Source of the DNA: a bacterium A37T11
GTDB lineage: Bacteria > Bacteroidota > Bacteroidia > Sphingobacteriales > Sphingobacteriaceae
Direction of reading: 5' to 3'
Length of the DNA stretch: 64,000 nt
Assembly (NCBI GenBank): GCA_900109895.1
Contig: FOBR01000006.1
Location: 124,001-188,000 of the forward strand
A program made the translations under genes and the position numbers. Below the pieces are notes generated by a model that saw only the letters and a list, made by a program, of their open reading frames with translations, searched no databases and was not told where the DNA came from. Shown piece after piece: positions 34,102-42,959 of the stretch (positions are counted from its first letter, which is position 1; every line of letters begins with the position of its first letter).

Positions 34102-34180
34102 AAAAGAGTAAATCATCCCCGTTTTGGGTTAAAATGGTGCATATTTAAAGTGGTTCGATGTCGTAAGAGCGTGAGCACTA

Positions 34181-34211
34181 TTGATTTATTAAATATAATA
34201 TACTAAGTTTG
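34181..34211 (+). promoter_or_regulatory. Promoter of the LytTR-like membrane protein gene
   Basis: TTG at 34181-34183, 20 bp, TAAGTTTG at 34204-34211, 16 bp before the ATG at 34228. A good match to the Bacteroidota consensus, directly downstream of the 21-bp array. Confidence 0.7.
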
Positions 34212-34227
34212 TGTAAAAATAAATGGC

Positions 34228-35361
34228 ATGCCAAGGCGCTCACCCCAAAACGGACGGATAAAAAAAATTACCGCTGTGAGGTACAGGGATGAATTATGGC
34301 GTATGGGCACGGCCCTCACTACCGCCGTAATTGCCTGTTCAGGTATTTATTTTTTGGCTAAACCTGAAATTTTACCTTTTTTTACGCTGCTTGGTATTGG
34401 AGCTATTTACTTTGGAATGGCTTATGTGGCCTTGCTGTGGATCCGTCTTTGTACGGTATTGTTGGATAAATTTATCCCATGGGATGCTCATCGCCATAGC
34501 CGTGCTGCGCTTCAACTCTTTGCGGGGACTTTATGGACACTGGTTTTAGTATATGGGTTGGCAAAGGTAGTTTTTTCCATGCCGGCGCTGAAAGTCCCTT
34601 TCACGGAAGAGCGGCTGGATGAATACCATCAGGGTGGTATATTGCTCACTATTTTTGTGAGTTTGATCAGCAACCTATATTATGTATGTTCCTATTTATT
34701 GGCTATTTGTTATCGTATACTGGCAAAAGCCCATAAAATGCTTGATCATCTGCGATCACTTCGTTCAACATTGGCCAAACGGAAGTTGGAAATTAGAAAG
34801 CTAAAAGATCAACTTGACGAGCAGGCCATAGAATTAGCCCGGAAAGATGCAGAAATGGAAAAAAAGATCGTGCTGGAGGCTGAGCGCAGACTAAAAGAGT
34901 TCTTGACGGACAGTATTGAACAGAAGCAACCCGCTGCAGAAATACCCGTTCCGGAAATACCCGTTCCAACGTATAGCTTCGATGTTGGCGGGAAGCAAAA
35001 AGAGGTGCCTTACCCGGAGATTATTAAGTTTACCGTGTTGATTAGGGTGGTATTTATTCATTGGATTGAAACAGATAACTCCGTTCAGAATAGAGCGGTA
35101 AAAGCAGAATCGTTGAAAGCTTTGGGTATAAAATCCAATCATTACTTCCGGAAAGTGACGCGTAACACCATGATCAGCCAGGATATGATCAAAAACTGCG
35201 AAAACCCAGGAAATGGCCAATATGAGCTCCTATTAAAACACGTCCATGAAACATTGCGACTTTCTGAGGATACTTCCCGGAACCTCAAACCTTGGATAGA
35301 GGCCGTGGTAAAGATTAACATGAAACCGAAGGAAACGAAAGGGGGTACGCTTGTTATATGA
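34228..35361 (+). CDS. Membrane protein with coiled coil and LytTR-like domain
   Basis: 377 residues. Four transmembrane segments (about 27-45, 48-76, 95-117, 133-162), a coiled coil (about 163-230, SLRSTLAKRKLEIRKLKDQL), a short PVPEIPVP linker and a C-terminal region of about 115 residues. The last part has the layout of a LytTR DNA-binding domain: HYFRKVTRNTMISQDMIKN in the place of 'FFRiHRSyLiNl', followed by YELLLKHVHETLRLSEDTSR. This would make it a one-component membrane-bound regulator. The assignment is by pattern and needs profile confirmation. A promoter and a seven-unit 21-bp repeat lie upstream; the stop overlaps the next gene's ATG. Confidence 0.6.
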   Translation: MPRRSPQNGRIKKITAVRYRDELWRMGTALTTAVIACSGIYFLAKPEILPFFTLLGIGAIYFGMAYVALLWIRLCTVLLDKFIPWDAHRHSRAALQLFAGTLWTLVLVYGLAKVVFSMPALKVPFTEERLDEYHQGGILLTIFVSLISNLYYVCSYLLAICYRILAKAHKMLDHLRSLRSTLAKRKLEIRKLKDQLDEQAIELARKDAEMEKKIVLEAERRLKEFLTDSIEQKQPAAEIPVPEIPVPTYSFDVGGKQKEVPYPEIIKFTVLIRVVFIHWIETDNSVQNRAVKAESLKALGIKSNHYFRKVTRNTMISQDMIKNCENPGNGQYELLLKHVHETLRLSEDTSRNLKPWIEAVVKINMKPKETKGGTLVI

Positions 35362-35609
35362 AGGAAAAATGCAGAGTCACCGGAAAAACAAGGTATGAAA
35401 GCCATACGGAAGCCCGGGTAGCCATGGAAGTGCTCAGGATGGATAAACCGCATTATGATATATCAGGCAAAAGGGTTAAACATCGTCAAGGGCAGCCCAA
35501 ACAAATACGATATTTCTATTGCCGTTTCTGCGGAGGCTATCACCTAACCAAATGGCGGCAAAAGGAATACCGCGATTATAATGACCGGGAGGGAATCAAA
35601 GGAGTTTAG
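35358..35609 (+). CDS. Small zinc-ribbon-like protein
   Basis: 83 residues, highly basic. Begins MKEKCRVTGKTRYESHTEAR and has a possible metal site of C5 plus CRFCGGYHLT near residue 55-64. It overlaps the LytTR-like gene by 4 bp (ATGA), so it is translated with it. Might bind nucleic acid; no family recognised. Its end overlaps the end of a convergent sigma-factor pseudogene. Confidence 0.6.
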   Translation: MKEKCRVTGKTRYESHTEARVAMEVLRMDKPHYDISGKRVKHRQGQPKQIRYFYCRFCGGYHLTKWRQKEYRDYNDREGIKGV

Positions 35610-35969
35610 ATTTTAGGATCCTGCCACCGCCAATACACCCCCGTCTTTGCGTTTTGGGGAGAATCACTTGGTCCAGTATCTCCCGCTCACGCGAAGCCCG
35701 GTATAGCTGTTTATACACCATATTCCCGGCGATGTGGTAGAGGTATGAACGGAAAGATTTTCGGGGTCAATGTGCTCACGGTTCTTCCATATCTTCAGGA
35801 AAAGCTCTTGCATAAGCTCTTCAGCCAATTCCTCCGATTTAAGCATACGCAACACATGGTAAACCAGTTTATCCTTATACCGATGATAAATTTGCGTAAA
35901 GGCCTTTTCATCCCCATCCCGCAGCTTAATAAGCAGTTCCTTTTCGTCGGTCAGGGAAGTTTCGGCCAT
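35596..35969 (-). pseudogene. ECF sigma factor, frameshifted and truncated
   Basis: Begins like a normal ECF sigma: MAETSLTDEKELLIKLRDGD, EKAFTQIYHRYKDKLVYHVL and EELMQELFLKIWKNREHIDP (region 2). Near 35755 the frame breaks; the shifted frame continues FRSYLYHIAGNMVYKQLYRA then SREREILDQVILP before running into unrelated sequence and a stop at 35596. Region 4, needed for -35 recognition, is gone. No FecR partner or SusC gene follows, so the whole signalling unit has been lost here. Confidence 0.82.
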
Positions 35970-36047
35970 TTATTAAAAATTTTACCGCACTAAGGTACTG
36001 ATTTTTTAAAGAAATGGAAAATTAGGCAAAAAGTATTCCTTTTTAAA

Positions 36048-37613
36048 CTAAAAAACTTCTTCTTGAAATTCCAACACCCCTTTCGTGAAAGCTATTGCCA
36101 ATAAATGGATTTTTAATCCCTTTTTTTGATAAGGCTTGGCGTATTGGTTATCTTTAATCTGCACCATAGCCTTATTGAGTGCATCTGGAAGCTCTTTTTT
36201 AGTCTTGGCGAATTTGATTTCAACCACATACACCCTGTCTTTAAATTTCAAAATACTATCTGCCCGGCCTATGTGATTGTAGCTTTCCGCATGTTGATCT
36301 ATCCCGGCCACATTCATAGCTAGCTGAAACAAGGCATGATAATAAGACTCTGTGGGTTTCTGTGTGTTATAGCTGATGGTTGAAAAAAGGATATCCAGGT
36401 TTTCCATAGCCACGGCAGTTTCACCCCGACTTAAGGCTTCTTTTAAAGATTCGATCCGATTATCTACATAATTGCTGGTTTTTCCTGACAGTTCAACCAA
36501 AATTGATTCAGACAGGGCGTTCCGTACCTCTTCATTTGGCACTTTTAATAGAAATTTATCCCTTTCTTCATCATACGATTTCACGGTAAGGTAGCCGGCT
36601 TGAAATAACAAAGTCACTGTATCCAGGTTTTCAAGCGTCTGTTTATCAGAGAATGAACGGTTTACCAGGGATGTGCCCGTGATAGCTGCGGTGATATCTG
36701 CAGATGACTTGAGCAAGGTCAAAAAGCCGGTGGAAGTACCCGTACTGAACCAGTGAGGCTGAAAGTAGCCGTAATTAAACAATAATAACACGGAATACGG
36801 GTTATAAACAAAAACTTTCCCGTCCCAGCTGTAGCCGTTGTACCAGTGTTTGATCTCTTCCAGGATAACCGATCGGCTCTTTTTTTTCTTCTCGGCAAGC
36901 ACCTGGATGTACTCAGCAAAATAAAATTCAAGTTCTTTTTGTGTGTAGCCACAAATTTCGGTATAATTTTCGTCAAAGGTCAGGTCTAGCAAGTTATTTA
37001 AACCAGAAAATATGGAAGTTTGGCTAATCTTGGAGATGCCGGTAACTAATAAGAACCGAATGGAATTGCTGGATGCTTTTAATATACCGTAGAAAGTGTG
37101 GAGGAATTTTCTTATTTCCTGAGCCAATGCCGGATTATCTAAATTATCCAATATCGGCTTTTCGTATTCATCAATGAGGACAACGATGTGTTTTCCCGTT
37201 TGCAGAAAAATCTGTCCTATCAATTGTTCTAATAAGAGGCAAGGGTCGTTGCTATCATCCAATGCAAGATGATGGAAAGCAGCATACGTCTTTAACGTTG
37301 CAGCCAATGCATCCTCCAAGGCTTTTACGCTCTCAGAATTTTTTGACATATCCAACATAATGACCGGATATGCTTCCCAATCAATCTTATCTTCAATATA
37401 TAGTCCTTTGAACAGATCCTTCCGTCCTTCAAATACAGCCTGAATAGTACTTAAAAGCAAGCTTTTGCCAAACCGGCGGGGCCGACTCAAAAAGAAGAAG
37501 CGCTTAGCGCCAGTCATCAGCTGATGAATATAAGCAGTCTTATCAACGTACACACCGTTGTCATGGACCAAATCATCAAAGTTGTGCTGCCCTACCGGCA
37601 AATCTTTCCTCAT
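36048..37613 (-). CDS. AAA-ATPase-like / PD-(D/E)XK nuclease-like protein
   Basis: About 521 residues from the ATG at 37613 (MRKDLPVGQHNFDDLVHDNG). The N-terminal AAA-like domain opens with VYVDKTAYIHQLMTG and has a Walker A variant FFLSRPRRFGKSLLLST and a Walker B-like HIVVLIDEYEKPILDN. The C-terminal part has a PD-(D/E)XK-like motif: HIGRADSILKFKDRVYVVEI with the catalytic-type EIKFAK. This two-domain architecture (AAA-ATPase-like plus PDDEXK_9) is abundant and multicopy in Bacteroidota and may be related to mobile or defence elements; its biological role is not known. It is the only clearly intact gene in 35.6-40.1 kb. Confidence 0.88.
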   Translation of the reverse strand: MRKDLPVGQHNFDDLVHDNGVYVDKTAYIHQLMTGAKRFFFLSRPRRFGKSLLLSTIQAVFEGRKDLFKGLYIEDKIDWEAYPVIMLDMSKNSESVKALEDALAATLKTYAAFHHLALDDSNDPCLLLEQLIGQIFLQTGKHIVVLIDEYEKPILDNLDNPALAQEIRKFLHTFYGILKASSNSIRFLLVTGISKISQTSIFSGLNNLLDLTFDENYTEICGYTQKELEFYFAEYIQVLAEKKKKSRSVILEEIKHWYNGYSWDGKVFVYNPYSVLLLFNYGYFQPHWFSTGTSTGFLTLLKSSADITAAITGTSLVNRSFSDKQTLENLDTVTLLFQAGYLTVKSYDEERDKFLLKVPNEEVRNALSESILVELSGKTSNYVDNRIESLKEALSRGETAVAMENLDILFSTISYNTQKPTESYYHALFQLAMNVAGIDQHAESYNHIGRADSILKFKDRVYVVEIKFAKTKKELPDALNKAMVQIKDNQYAKPYQKKGLKIHLLAIAFTKGVLEFQEEVF

Positions 37614-37713
37614 AGCTGCAAACTTAGGCAAACAGACTTGCAAAAGCAAGGGTACGTCCGTAAAGCAGGGTTCAGTACTGTTTTGAAATGATTTTCATAG
37701 GTAGCTGTGAGTT

Positions 37714-37998
37714 TTGGCTAGCGCCCCGAGCTGGGGGGTGCAAGGAAAAGGAGATACATTCACTAATTCTTCAGTCAAATCATATTTCAGTGAAGAACTA
37801 AAGCAATATTTTAAAGGAAAATCCATCGAATGGAATAAAAGTGTTTTAGAACCCTATATCCTCGATACGGAGGAGACTCAAAAGGGAAAGACCAAGCCGG
37901 AGAAAGTATATAAACTTGAAAAGAAAATTCCTGCTGGATTTGTTAAAAAAGCGATTGAGACTGTTGGTGATGATTGGTTGGAGGCGGGGAAGGAATAA
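37714..37998 (+). CDS. Hypothetical protein or C-terminal remnant
   Basis: Open frame of 94 codons starting from TTG, ending DDWLEAGKE. Lysine-rich and helical (SYFSEELKQYFKGKSIEWNK, KPEKVYKLEKKIPAGFVKKA). It lacks a convincing start site and may be the tail of a lost larger gene. Its last bases overlap the leader of the DUF1016-like gene. Confidence 0.35.
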   Translation: MASAPSWGVQGKGDTFTNSSVKSYFSEELKQYFKGKSIEWNKSVLEPYILDTEETQKGKTKPEKVYKLEKKIPAGFVKKAIETVGDDWLEAGKE

Positions 37999-38004
37999 AG
38001 AACG

Positions 38005-38012
38005 TATATTTG
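38005..38012 (+). promoter_or_regulatory. -7 promoter element of the DUF1016-like gene
   Basis: TATATTTG, 24 bp before the ATG at 38037, the same leader length as in the DUF6364-like operon at 14536-14568. Confidence 0.55.
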
Positions 38013-38036
38013 CCGTGTAAAACTCAAAGTTCTTTT

Positions 38037-38777
38037 ATGATGATTGATCAGTTTGCTAATGATTCCAATGAATATAAGCTGTGGCTATCCGAAGTTAAGA
38101 CCAAAATACGGACAGCACAGGTAAAAATTGCGCTTGCAGCCAATGGAGGCCTGATACAGACTTATTGGGAGTTGGGGCAAATGATCAATGAAAAACAGCT
38201 TAAGCATAAATGGGGTGATAAGCTCATCGATCAGGTGGCTAAAGATCTTAAAGAGGAGTTTCCGGATAATACAGGCTTTTCTACGAGTAATTTAAAGTAT
38301 TGTAAAAGGTTCTACTCGTTCTATCAAACGGAAATTGGTCAACAGCCTGTTGACCAATTTGAGGATATACCGCTTGTCCGGATCCCGTGGGGCCATAATA
38401 TACTAATCTTCACAAAATCAAAGAATATCACTGAAGCCCGGTTCTACATTCAGCAAACGCTGGAGAATAACTGGAGCCGGGATGTACTGGCTCTCCAAAT
38501 CAAGACCAACCTGTATGACCGAAGCGGAAAGGCCATCAGTAATTTTACACATACCTTGCCAGACCCCATGTCTGATCTGGCACAGCAAACGCTGAAAGAC
38601 CCATACGTGTTTGATTTCGTCTCATTAACTAAGCCTTTTAAAGAGAAGGATATTGAAAACCAGCTAGTGCATCAGATCACTAAGTTCTTTAAAAAAGTAC
38701 AAAACACTTCAGGCAAGTCTGAGCGCATTGGAGCAGGATTTACTAGCCAATCCGAAGCAGGGTGCGAATTACGGTGA
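38037..38777 (+). pseudogene. DUF1016 (YhcG-like) protein, nuclease domain replaced
   Basis: From the ATG at 38037 (MMIDQFANDSNEYKLWLSEV) the first 215 residues are a DUF1016 N-terminal domain: IALAANGGLIQTYWELGQMI, FSTSNLKYCKRFYSFYQ, and IPWGHNILIFTKSKNITEAR. It ends KDIENQLVHQITKFFKK, exactly where the PD-(D/E)XK nuclease domain normally begins. The following residues (VQNTSGKSERIGAG...) are an out-of-frame reading of a RelE-like toxin relic. So about 120 residues with the active site are missing, and the fusion point is a recombination junction near 38697. Confidence 0.82.
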
Positions 38778-38927
38778 AGGAGCGGAGGCATCCGGGTAAT
38801 TACTTTTCTTGTGGAGGAACATCCCGACGGCACTGACATTTACCTGATCACTATTTTTGATAAATCAGAAGAATCGTCCATTACGAAGGATGATGTAAAG
38901 AAGATTATAAATTCGCTCGGGTTGTAG
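38698..38927 (+). pseudogene. RelE-like toxin remnant fused behind DUF1016
   Basis: One frame gives YKTLQASLSALEQDLLANPK then QGANYGEGAEA; the next frame continues IRVITFLVEEHPDGTDIYLI and TIFDKSEESSITKDDVKKII. Together they resemble a RelE-type toxin ('LxxNPxQG...ARVITF...IYLLxIYDKSE') from which the central 25 or so residues (usual KIRLAxxSKGKGKSGG) are deleted. Confidence 0.7.
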
Positions 38928-39114
38928 CCCAAGTTAGGCCGTAAATTACTTTAAACAAACCATTTACGTAAGTTTGAAAAAAAACTGACTTCGATAAAAC
39001 ATTTAATCTTAGGATACCAATAGAGAAAAATGGACAAGACAGTACTAATAGAAGACAGTACTAATAATACAACAACAATGTAATTATCCTTTCTTCCGAA
39101 TTAATTTTAATTGA

Positions 39115-40134
39115 AATAGCAGCGAGTTCGCAGAGTATTTCAACGCGGTTTTTGCGCCGCAAGAAAGCGACACCATCACTTTTACAACAGATAACACCGC
39201 CAAACTCGGTGAGGCAGATTATATCTACTCAATTGAAAAACAAAGTGAAGACTTATTTACATTTAATGAGAAAACACAGGTAGAAACAGTACCTGGAAAT
39301 CGTATTTATGAACCGGATGCATATAACATGTGTAAATACAAGGGTCCATTGATCCTTGTTTGAAACCAGGACACCCATCAAATTTTTGAAGGAACAAGCA
39401 AGATCCCAGTTTCAGGCACTTACAGGTCATTTCGTTTCCCTGTTTTAAGCTATAAACTGCACCGGATAGACCGAACCGAAAACGGTTTTTCGCAAATCTT
39501 TATTTCAGGAACCGTCAAAAACGAGCTTGACGAAGCTTTCCTGAGCACCCTGATACAAGAAGATACCTTAGCGGTGCAGCAGAGTTGGGTGAGGTTTGTC
39601 AACTACAACTTCAACTACATGGGCATCTATAACCGCTGGAAGGAACTGCGCGACGCAGAATTTGCAGCAGCGGCCGAAAAAGGTGAAGAAGAGGCGTGCT
39701 ATTGGAAATGGGAAGACACCATCAGTCATTATAATCCGAAAGCCGGTATGGCCTTTGACCCTACCAACCAGTCTTTAAAAGTCCATATAGAGCTGTACCT
39801 AAAGCATCGTAAAAAACAACTGCGCAAAAAACATGACGGTAATGACGTTGGAAAACCTGTCCAATTATTTACCAAATTACTCTGGGGTGCCTTGGCGGTA
39901 AGGTTTCATTATTTTTATCCTACAGATTATGACTATGTCAACATAGCTGATGCCGCCGATGATTTTATCGACACCCACGTCAGTAAAAAAGGCTAGAAGG
40001 CCCGGCCTCGATTGTTTACAGTATTTGATAAAGACAAGCTCTACAAACCCTCCCGTGAATTTTACTCCCTGTTAGGCCGTATCCGCAAACGGATGGAAAA
40101 AGAATTTGGGTTTAAACATACTGATGAAGAATAG
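39115..40134 (+). pseudogene. Unrecognised protein, start lost and two in-frame stops
   Basis: A single frame of about 340 codons runs from 39115 to the TAG at 40132-40134, interrupted by TGA (39361-39363) and TAG (39994-39996). It has good protein character throughout: SEFAEYFNAVFAPQESDTIT, LIQEDTLAVQQSWVRFVNYN, WEDTISHYNPKAGMAFDPTN, and LLWGALAVRFHYFYPTDYDY. No start codon or leader is present; the 5' end joins AT-rich DNA with a repeated GACAGTACTAATA. The protein family is not recognised. Confidence 0.7.
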
Positions 40135-40517
40135 CTAAGATAATTTTATAAACGCTTTTATACCATCAGGAGCCTCTTCAAATACACTGAATTTTATGCT
40201 TTTAAAGGATATAATCTTCCTAATTTTAAAATAATCGGGGACTAAAAAAATGTCCCCTGTTTTTCGGATCATTTTTGTACCCATTTCTGGCTCTATTTCT
40301 CTCAAACATCGATTTCTTCACGCAGAGGCTCTCCAAAATTTCCGCGGTTAGTCCCCTATTCCCTCCCCTGAATCTGCCTTTTTAATAGCCTCAGGGTCAT
40401 TTGCCTTTCCCCTTGAATTTATAAAAGCTGCCGTATACTTGTATCGTATTACATGGTGAGTGGTCTAGAAAAGCAGAAAAAATAGATACTTATATATAAG
40501 GTATAAATAATACGATT
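40135..40517. other. Intergenic with terminator and weak promoter
   Basis: No gene is supported. It contains a hairpin terminator at 40237-40266 and, before the gene at 40518, TTG at 40415-40417, 18 bp and TATACTTG at 40436-40443, one base off the -7 consensus. Confidence 0.5.
40237..40266 (+). terminator. Rho-independent-like terminator
   Basis: GGGGAC and GTCCCC around a 9-bp A-rich loop, followed by TGTTTTTC. Confidence 0.6.
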
Positions 40518-40853
40518 ATGAAAGAGCTCCAGTTTCTGTTATACATCCTCGGTTCGGCAACGCTGATCATTTCCTTTGTGCTCTTGCGCAACATGCAGTA
40601 CAAAAAGAATCATCCGTTTGCCGGGATTAGGGCTTATTGGGCGAAGGACCCTAACGGGATAGACCCGGACACGCTGGTCTTTGTTTGCCCTGATCAAAAG
40701 AGCGATCAGCCGCAGCTGGATAAGCCTGCTGGCAAATCCAAGCTATCGATCAGCAATGATCAGCATAAATATGACGATCTGTGGTATGAAGCCTCGCTAC
40801 TGGCTGGTATGGAAAAACGAGAAAATAGGAAAAGAGTAGCATATACGATATAA
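40518..40853 (+). CDS. Small single-pass membrane protein
   Basis: 111 residues. One transmembrane helix near the N-terminus (FLLYILGSATLIISFVLL), then a hydrophilic domain (AGIRAYWAKDPNGIDPDTLV, KYDDLWYEASLLAGMEKREN). No family recognised. Lies 19 bp before the MauE-like gene and is probably co-transcribed with it and the cysteine-containing peptide gene. Confidence 0.65.
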   Translation: MKELQFLLYILGSATLIISFVLLRNMQYKKNHPFAGIRAYWAKDPNGIDPDTLVFVCPDQKSDQPQLDKPAGKSKLSISNDQHKYDDLWYEASLLAGMEKRENRKRVAYTI

Positions 40854-40872
40854 AGTATAAACAGCAAGTACA

Positions 40873-42492
40873 ATGGAATCACAAACAGACATCAGATTAG
40901 GTACACCAGGCAACGGCAGGTGGCATCGATTTGTGCATTGGCTAAAGCACATCCGTATTAGTCAGGAAGCGGCTTACCTTATCATCAGTTGTCTTTGTAC
41001 CTTGCTTTTTTTGTATTCAGGCGGGATAAAGCTGATGGAATATGATAAATTTATGGTCCAGCTGGGCCAGTCCATCTTACTAAAAGGCTTTGTCGGTTTC
41101 ATCGCTTGGTTTATACCGGGGCTGGAGCTGATCATCGCAGGTGTGATGATATATGGCATCGCGCAGTCAGAAAAAATTCAACAGATCGGGCTCCAAAGTT
41201 TTTTCATACTGATGATCTTGTTTACGGTATATATTCTGGCCATTTTGTGTATGGGTAAAAAGAATGAACCCTGTGCCTGCGGTGGGGTAATTGGTGAGGT
41301 AGGAGGCTGGCAAGGGCACTTTGCGTTCAACCTGGCCTTCCTTTGTATTTCTTTCCGGGCAATACATCTTTCCAGAAAGAAAACGGTCTGCATCATCCTG
41401 TTATCCGGACTGCTCATTTTCCTACTTTATATAAGGGTGGATGCCAACCCCAATCACCGGTTTGCCAGATTTAAGCGGCATATCATTCCCCTGGGTTTAG
41501 CCCCCGTCGACAGCATCAACCTGCGCCATCCGGGCTACTACATTGCGGGCGAGGCCAACGGGGAGGTTTACCTGGGACGCTACAAGGCTTTTGACCAGGT
41601 CATACGCCTAGGACAGAACCTCAATGACAGCAGTCATATCCGATTGAACCTTCCCAGTCTGGATTACCGTTCGGTAAAGCTCACAGTGCAAGCTCCGTAT
41701 TTTTACCTGAGTGACGGAGATAACCTTTGGATTTATCGAGGTATTATTAACGATTGGACCGCAAAGCTTTATATGGACAGTATTCGGTTTTTAAGTGCCC
41801 TCCCATTGAGCAGTGGAACTATGACATTGTATACGATGAAACAGTATAAGAATGTATTGGCAAAAACATCACACATACAGGGGAAACCAATATTGTTTAC
41901 GAATCTATTAAAAGAACAAGGTGGTGAAGGCATGTTCAGTACAGATGGAAAACTTATTTACAACCCTGACAGGCAACGCCTGGTTTTTATTTATAATTAC
42001 CGGAATGAATACCTGGTCATGGATACGGCGATGAATTTGTTGCACCAAGCCCACACCATAGACACGATTAGCCAGGTGCAACTAAGGGTCGGGCACAATG
42101 TCCTGGACGGGCAATATGTGTTGCAGCAGTCTTTATTGGTCAACATAGCCGCCCGCACAAACGGCGACCATCTGTATGTACAAAGCAATTTGCTGAGTGC
42201 CGGGGAGCTGCCCGAAGACTTTGACAACCATACGGTGATTGACGTGTATGATTATGAACAATCAAGCTATTTGTACAGCTTCTATATACCGGACGAAAGC
42301 GGGCAAAAGGTACGGGATTTTATCGTTACCGATACCCAGCAGTTTATTTCCCTGCAGGGAAATAAACTGCTGCGCTACCTTTTGCCTGACGAAAAAGAAA
42401 TAATGGCCCAAAAGGCCCTTAAAGAAAACCTTGCAAGGGAACAGGAAAAAGGAAGCCGAACACCTGTTAAAAAAGAAGTAGGCATTCATTAA
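40873..42492 (+). CDS. MauE/DoxX-like redox membrane protein fused to an extracytoplasmic domain
   Basis: 539 residues. The N-terminal part (about 30-175) is MauE/DoxX-like: four membrane helices with LLFLYSGGIKLMEYDKFMVQ, FVGFIAWFIPGLELIIAGVM, and the conserved CACGGVIGEVGGWQGHFAFN cysteine motif. After a fifth helix (CIILLSGLLIFLLYIRV) follows a domain of about 330 residues made of repeating beta-type segments (YYIAGEANGEVYLGRYKAFD, RLVFIYNYRNEYLVMD), perhaps a beta-propeller-like fold outside the membrane. MauE supports disulfide formation in methylamine dehydrogenase; in Bacteroidota such proteins often accompany SusCD-TlpA loci and small secreted peptides. The large C-terminal domain is unusual. 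Confidence 0.78.
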   Translation: MESQTDIRLGTPGNGRWHRFVHWLKHIRISQEAAYLIISCLCTLLFLYSGGIKLMEYDKFMVQLGQSILLKGFVGFIAWFIPGLELIIAGVMIYGIAQSEKIQQIGLQSFFILMILFTVYILAILCMGKKNEPCACGGVIGEVGGWQGHFAFNLAFLCISFRAIHLSRKKTVCIILLSGLLIFLLYIRVDANPNHRFARFKRHIIPLGLAPVDSINLRHPGYYIAGEANGEVYLGRYKAFDQVIRLGQNLNDSSHIRLNLPSLDYRSVKLTVQAPYFYLSDGDNLWIYRGIINDWTAKLYMDSIRFLSALPLSSGTMTLYTMKQYKNVLAKTSHIQGKPILFTNLLKEQGGEGMFSTDGKLIYNPDRQRLVFIYNYRNEYLVMDTAMNLLHQAHTIDTISQVQLRVGHNVLDGQYVLQQSLLVNIAARTNGDHLYVQSNLLSAGELPEDFDNHTVIDVYDYEQSSYLYSFYIPDESGQKVRDFIVTDTQQFISLQGNKLLRYLLPDEKEIMAQKALKENLAREQEKGSRTPVKKEVGIH

Positions 42493-42520
42493 TTTTTAAC
42501 TCAACTAAAAGATCAATATT

Positions 42521-42820
42521 ATGAAAAAGAGATCTAAGTTGCTCGCCCTGGGGCTTACCATAGCATTAGCCCTGGGATTTATTTTCGGCACGTATGCACA
42601 TAACCGCAAAGTGGCCATGCAGGCGGAAACGCCAAATCATTATTCAAATGGGACCGTTTGTACAGAATGTATAGACGATAACCCAGGGCTGGGCTTTGAA
42701 TGTACTGCCAATAATAGTGGTACGCGCTGTACCTGCGATGACGGGGCCAGATTGGCCACTACTGCCGGAAACAATGGCGCCCAGCCCTGTGCACAGCTTT
42801 GGAAAAATCCGGTCCAATAA
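42521..42820 (+). CDS. Secreted cysteine-containing peptide (DUF6520-like)
   Basis: 99 residues: membrane-anchor or signal segment (LLALGLTIALALGFIFGTYA), then a 65-residue mature part with six cysteines in the pattern VCTECIDDNPGLGFECTANN and TRCTCDDGARL ... PCAQLW. It resembles the small DUF6520 proteins encoded next to MauE-like proteins. The cysteines are likely paired in disulfides made with help of the MauE-like protein 28 bp upstream. The biological role is unknown; a bacteriocin-like or signalling role is only a possibility. Confidence 0.65.
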   Translation: MKKRSKLLALGLTIALALGFIFGTYAHNRKVAMQAETPNHYSNGTVCTECIDDNPGLGFECTANNSGTRCTCDDGARLATTAGNNGAQPCAQLWKNPVQ

Positions 42821-42864
42821 AGAGCTGAAACTATTGATGGGAATCAATAGTATGCACAACCACT

Positions 42865-42906
42865 AAATCCTCAAAATTACACTTATAGTAGTAATTTTGA
42901 GGATTT
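42865..42906. terminator. Bidirectional terminator between convergent operons
   Basis: A perfect 16-bp inverted repeat, AAATCCTCAAAATTAC and its complement, around a 10-bp loop. T-rich runs follow it on the plus strand. It separates the plus-strand MauE operon from the minus-strand SusC-SusD-TlpA operon. Confidence 0.85.
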
Positions 42907-42959
42907 TTAGCGAATTGCTCCATCCGATACGATGAAAGCTCCTATTTATTTTTTGCTTA

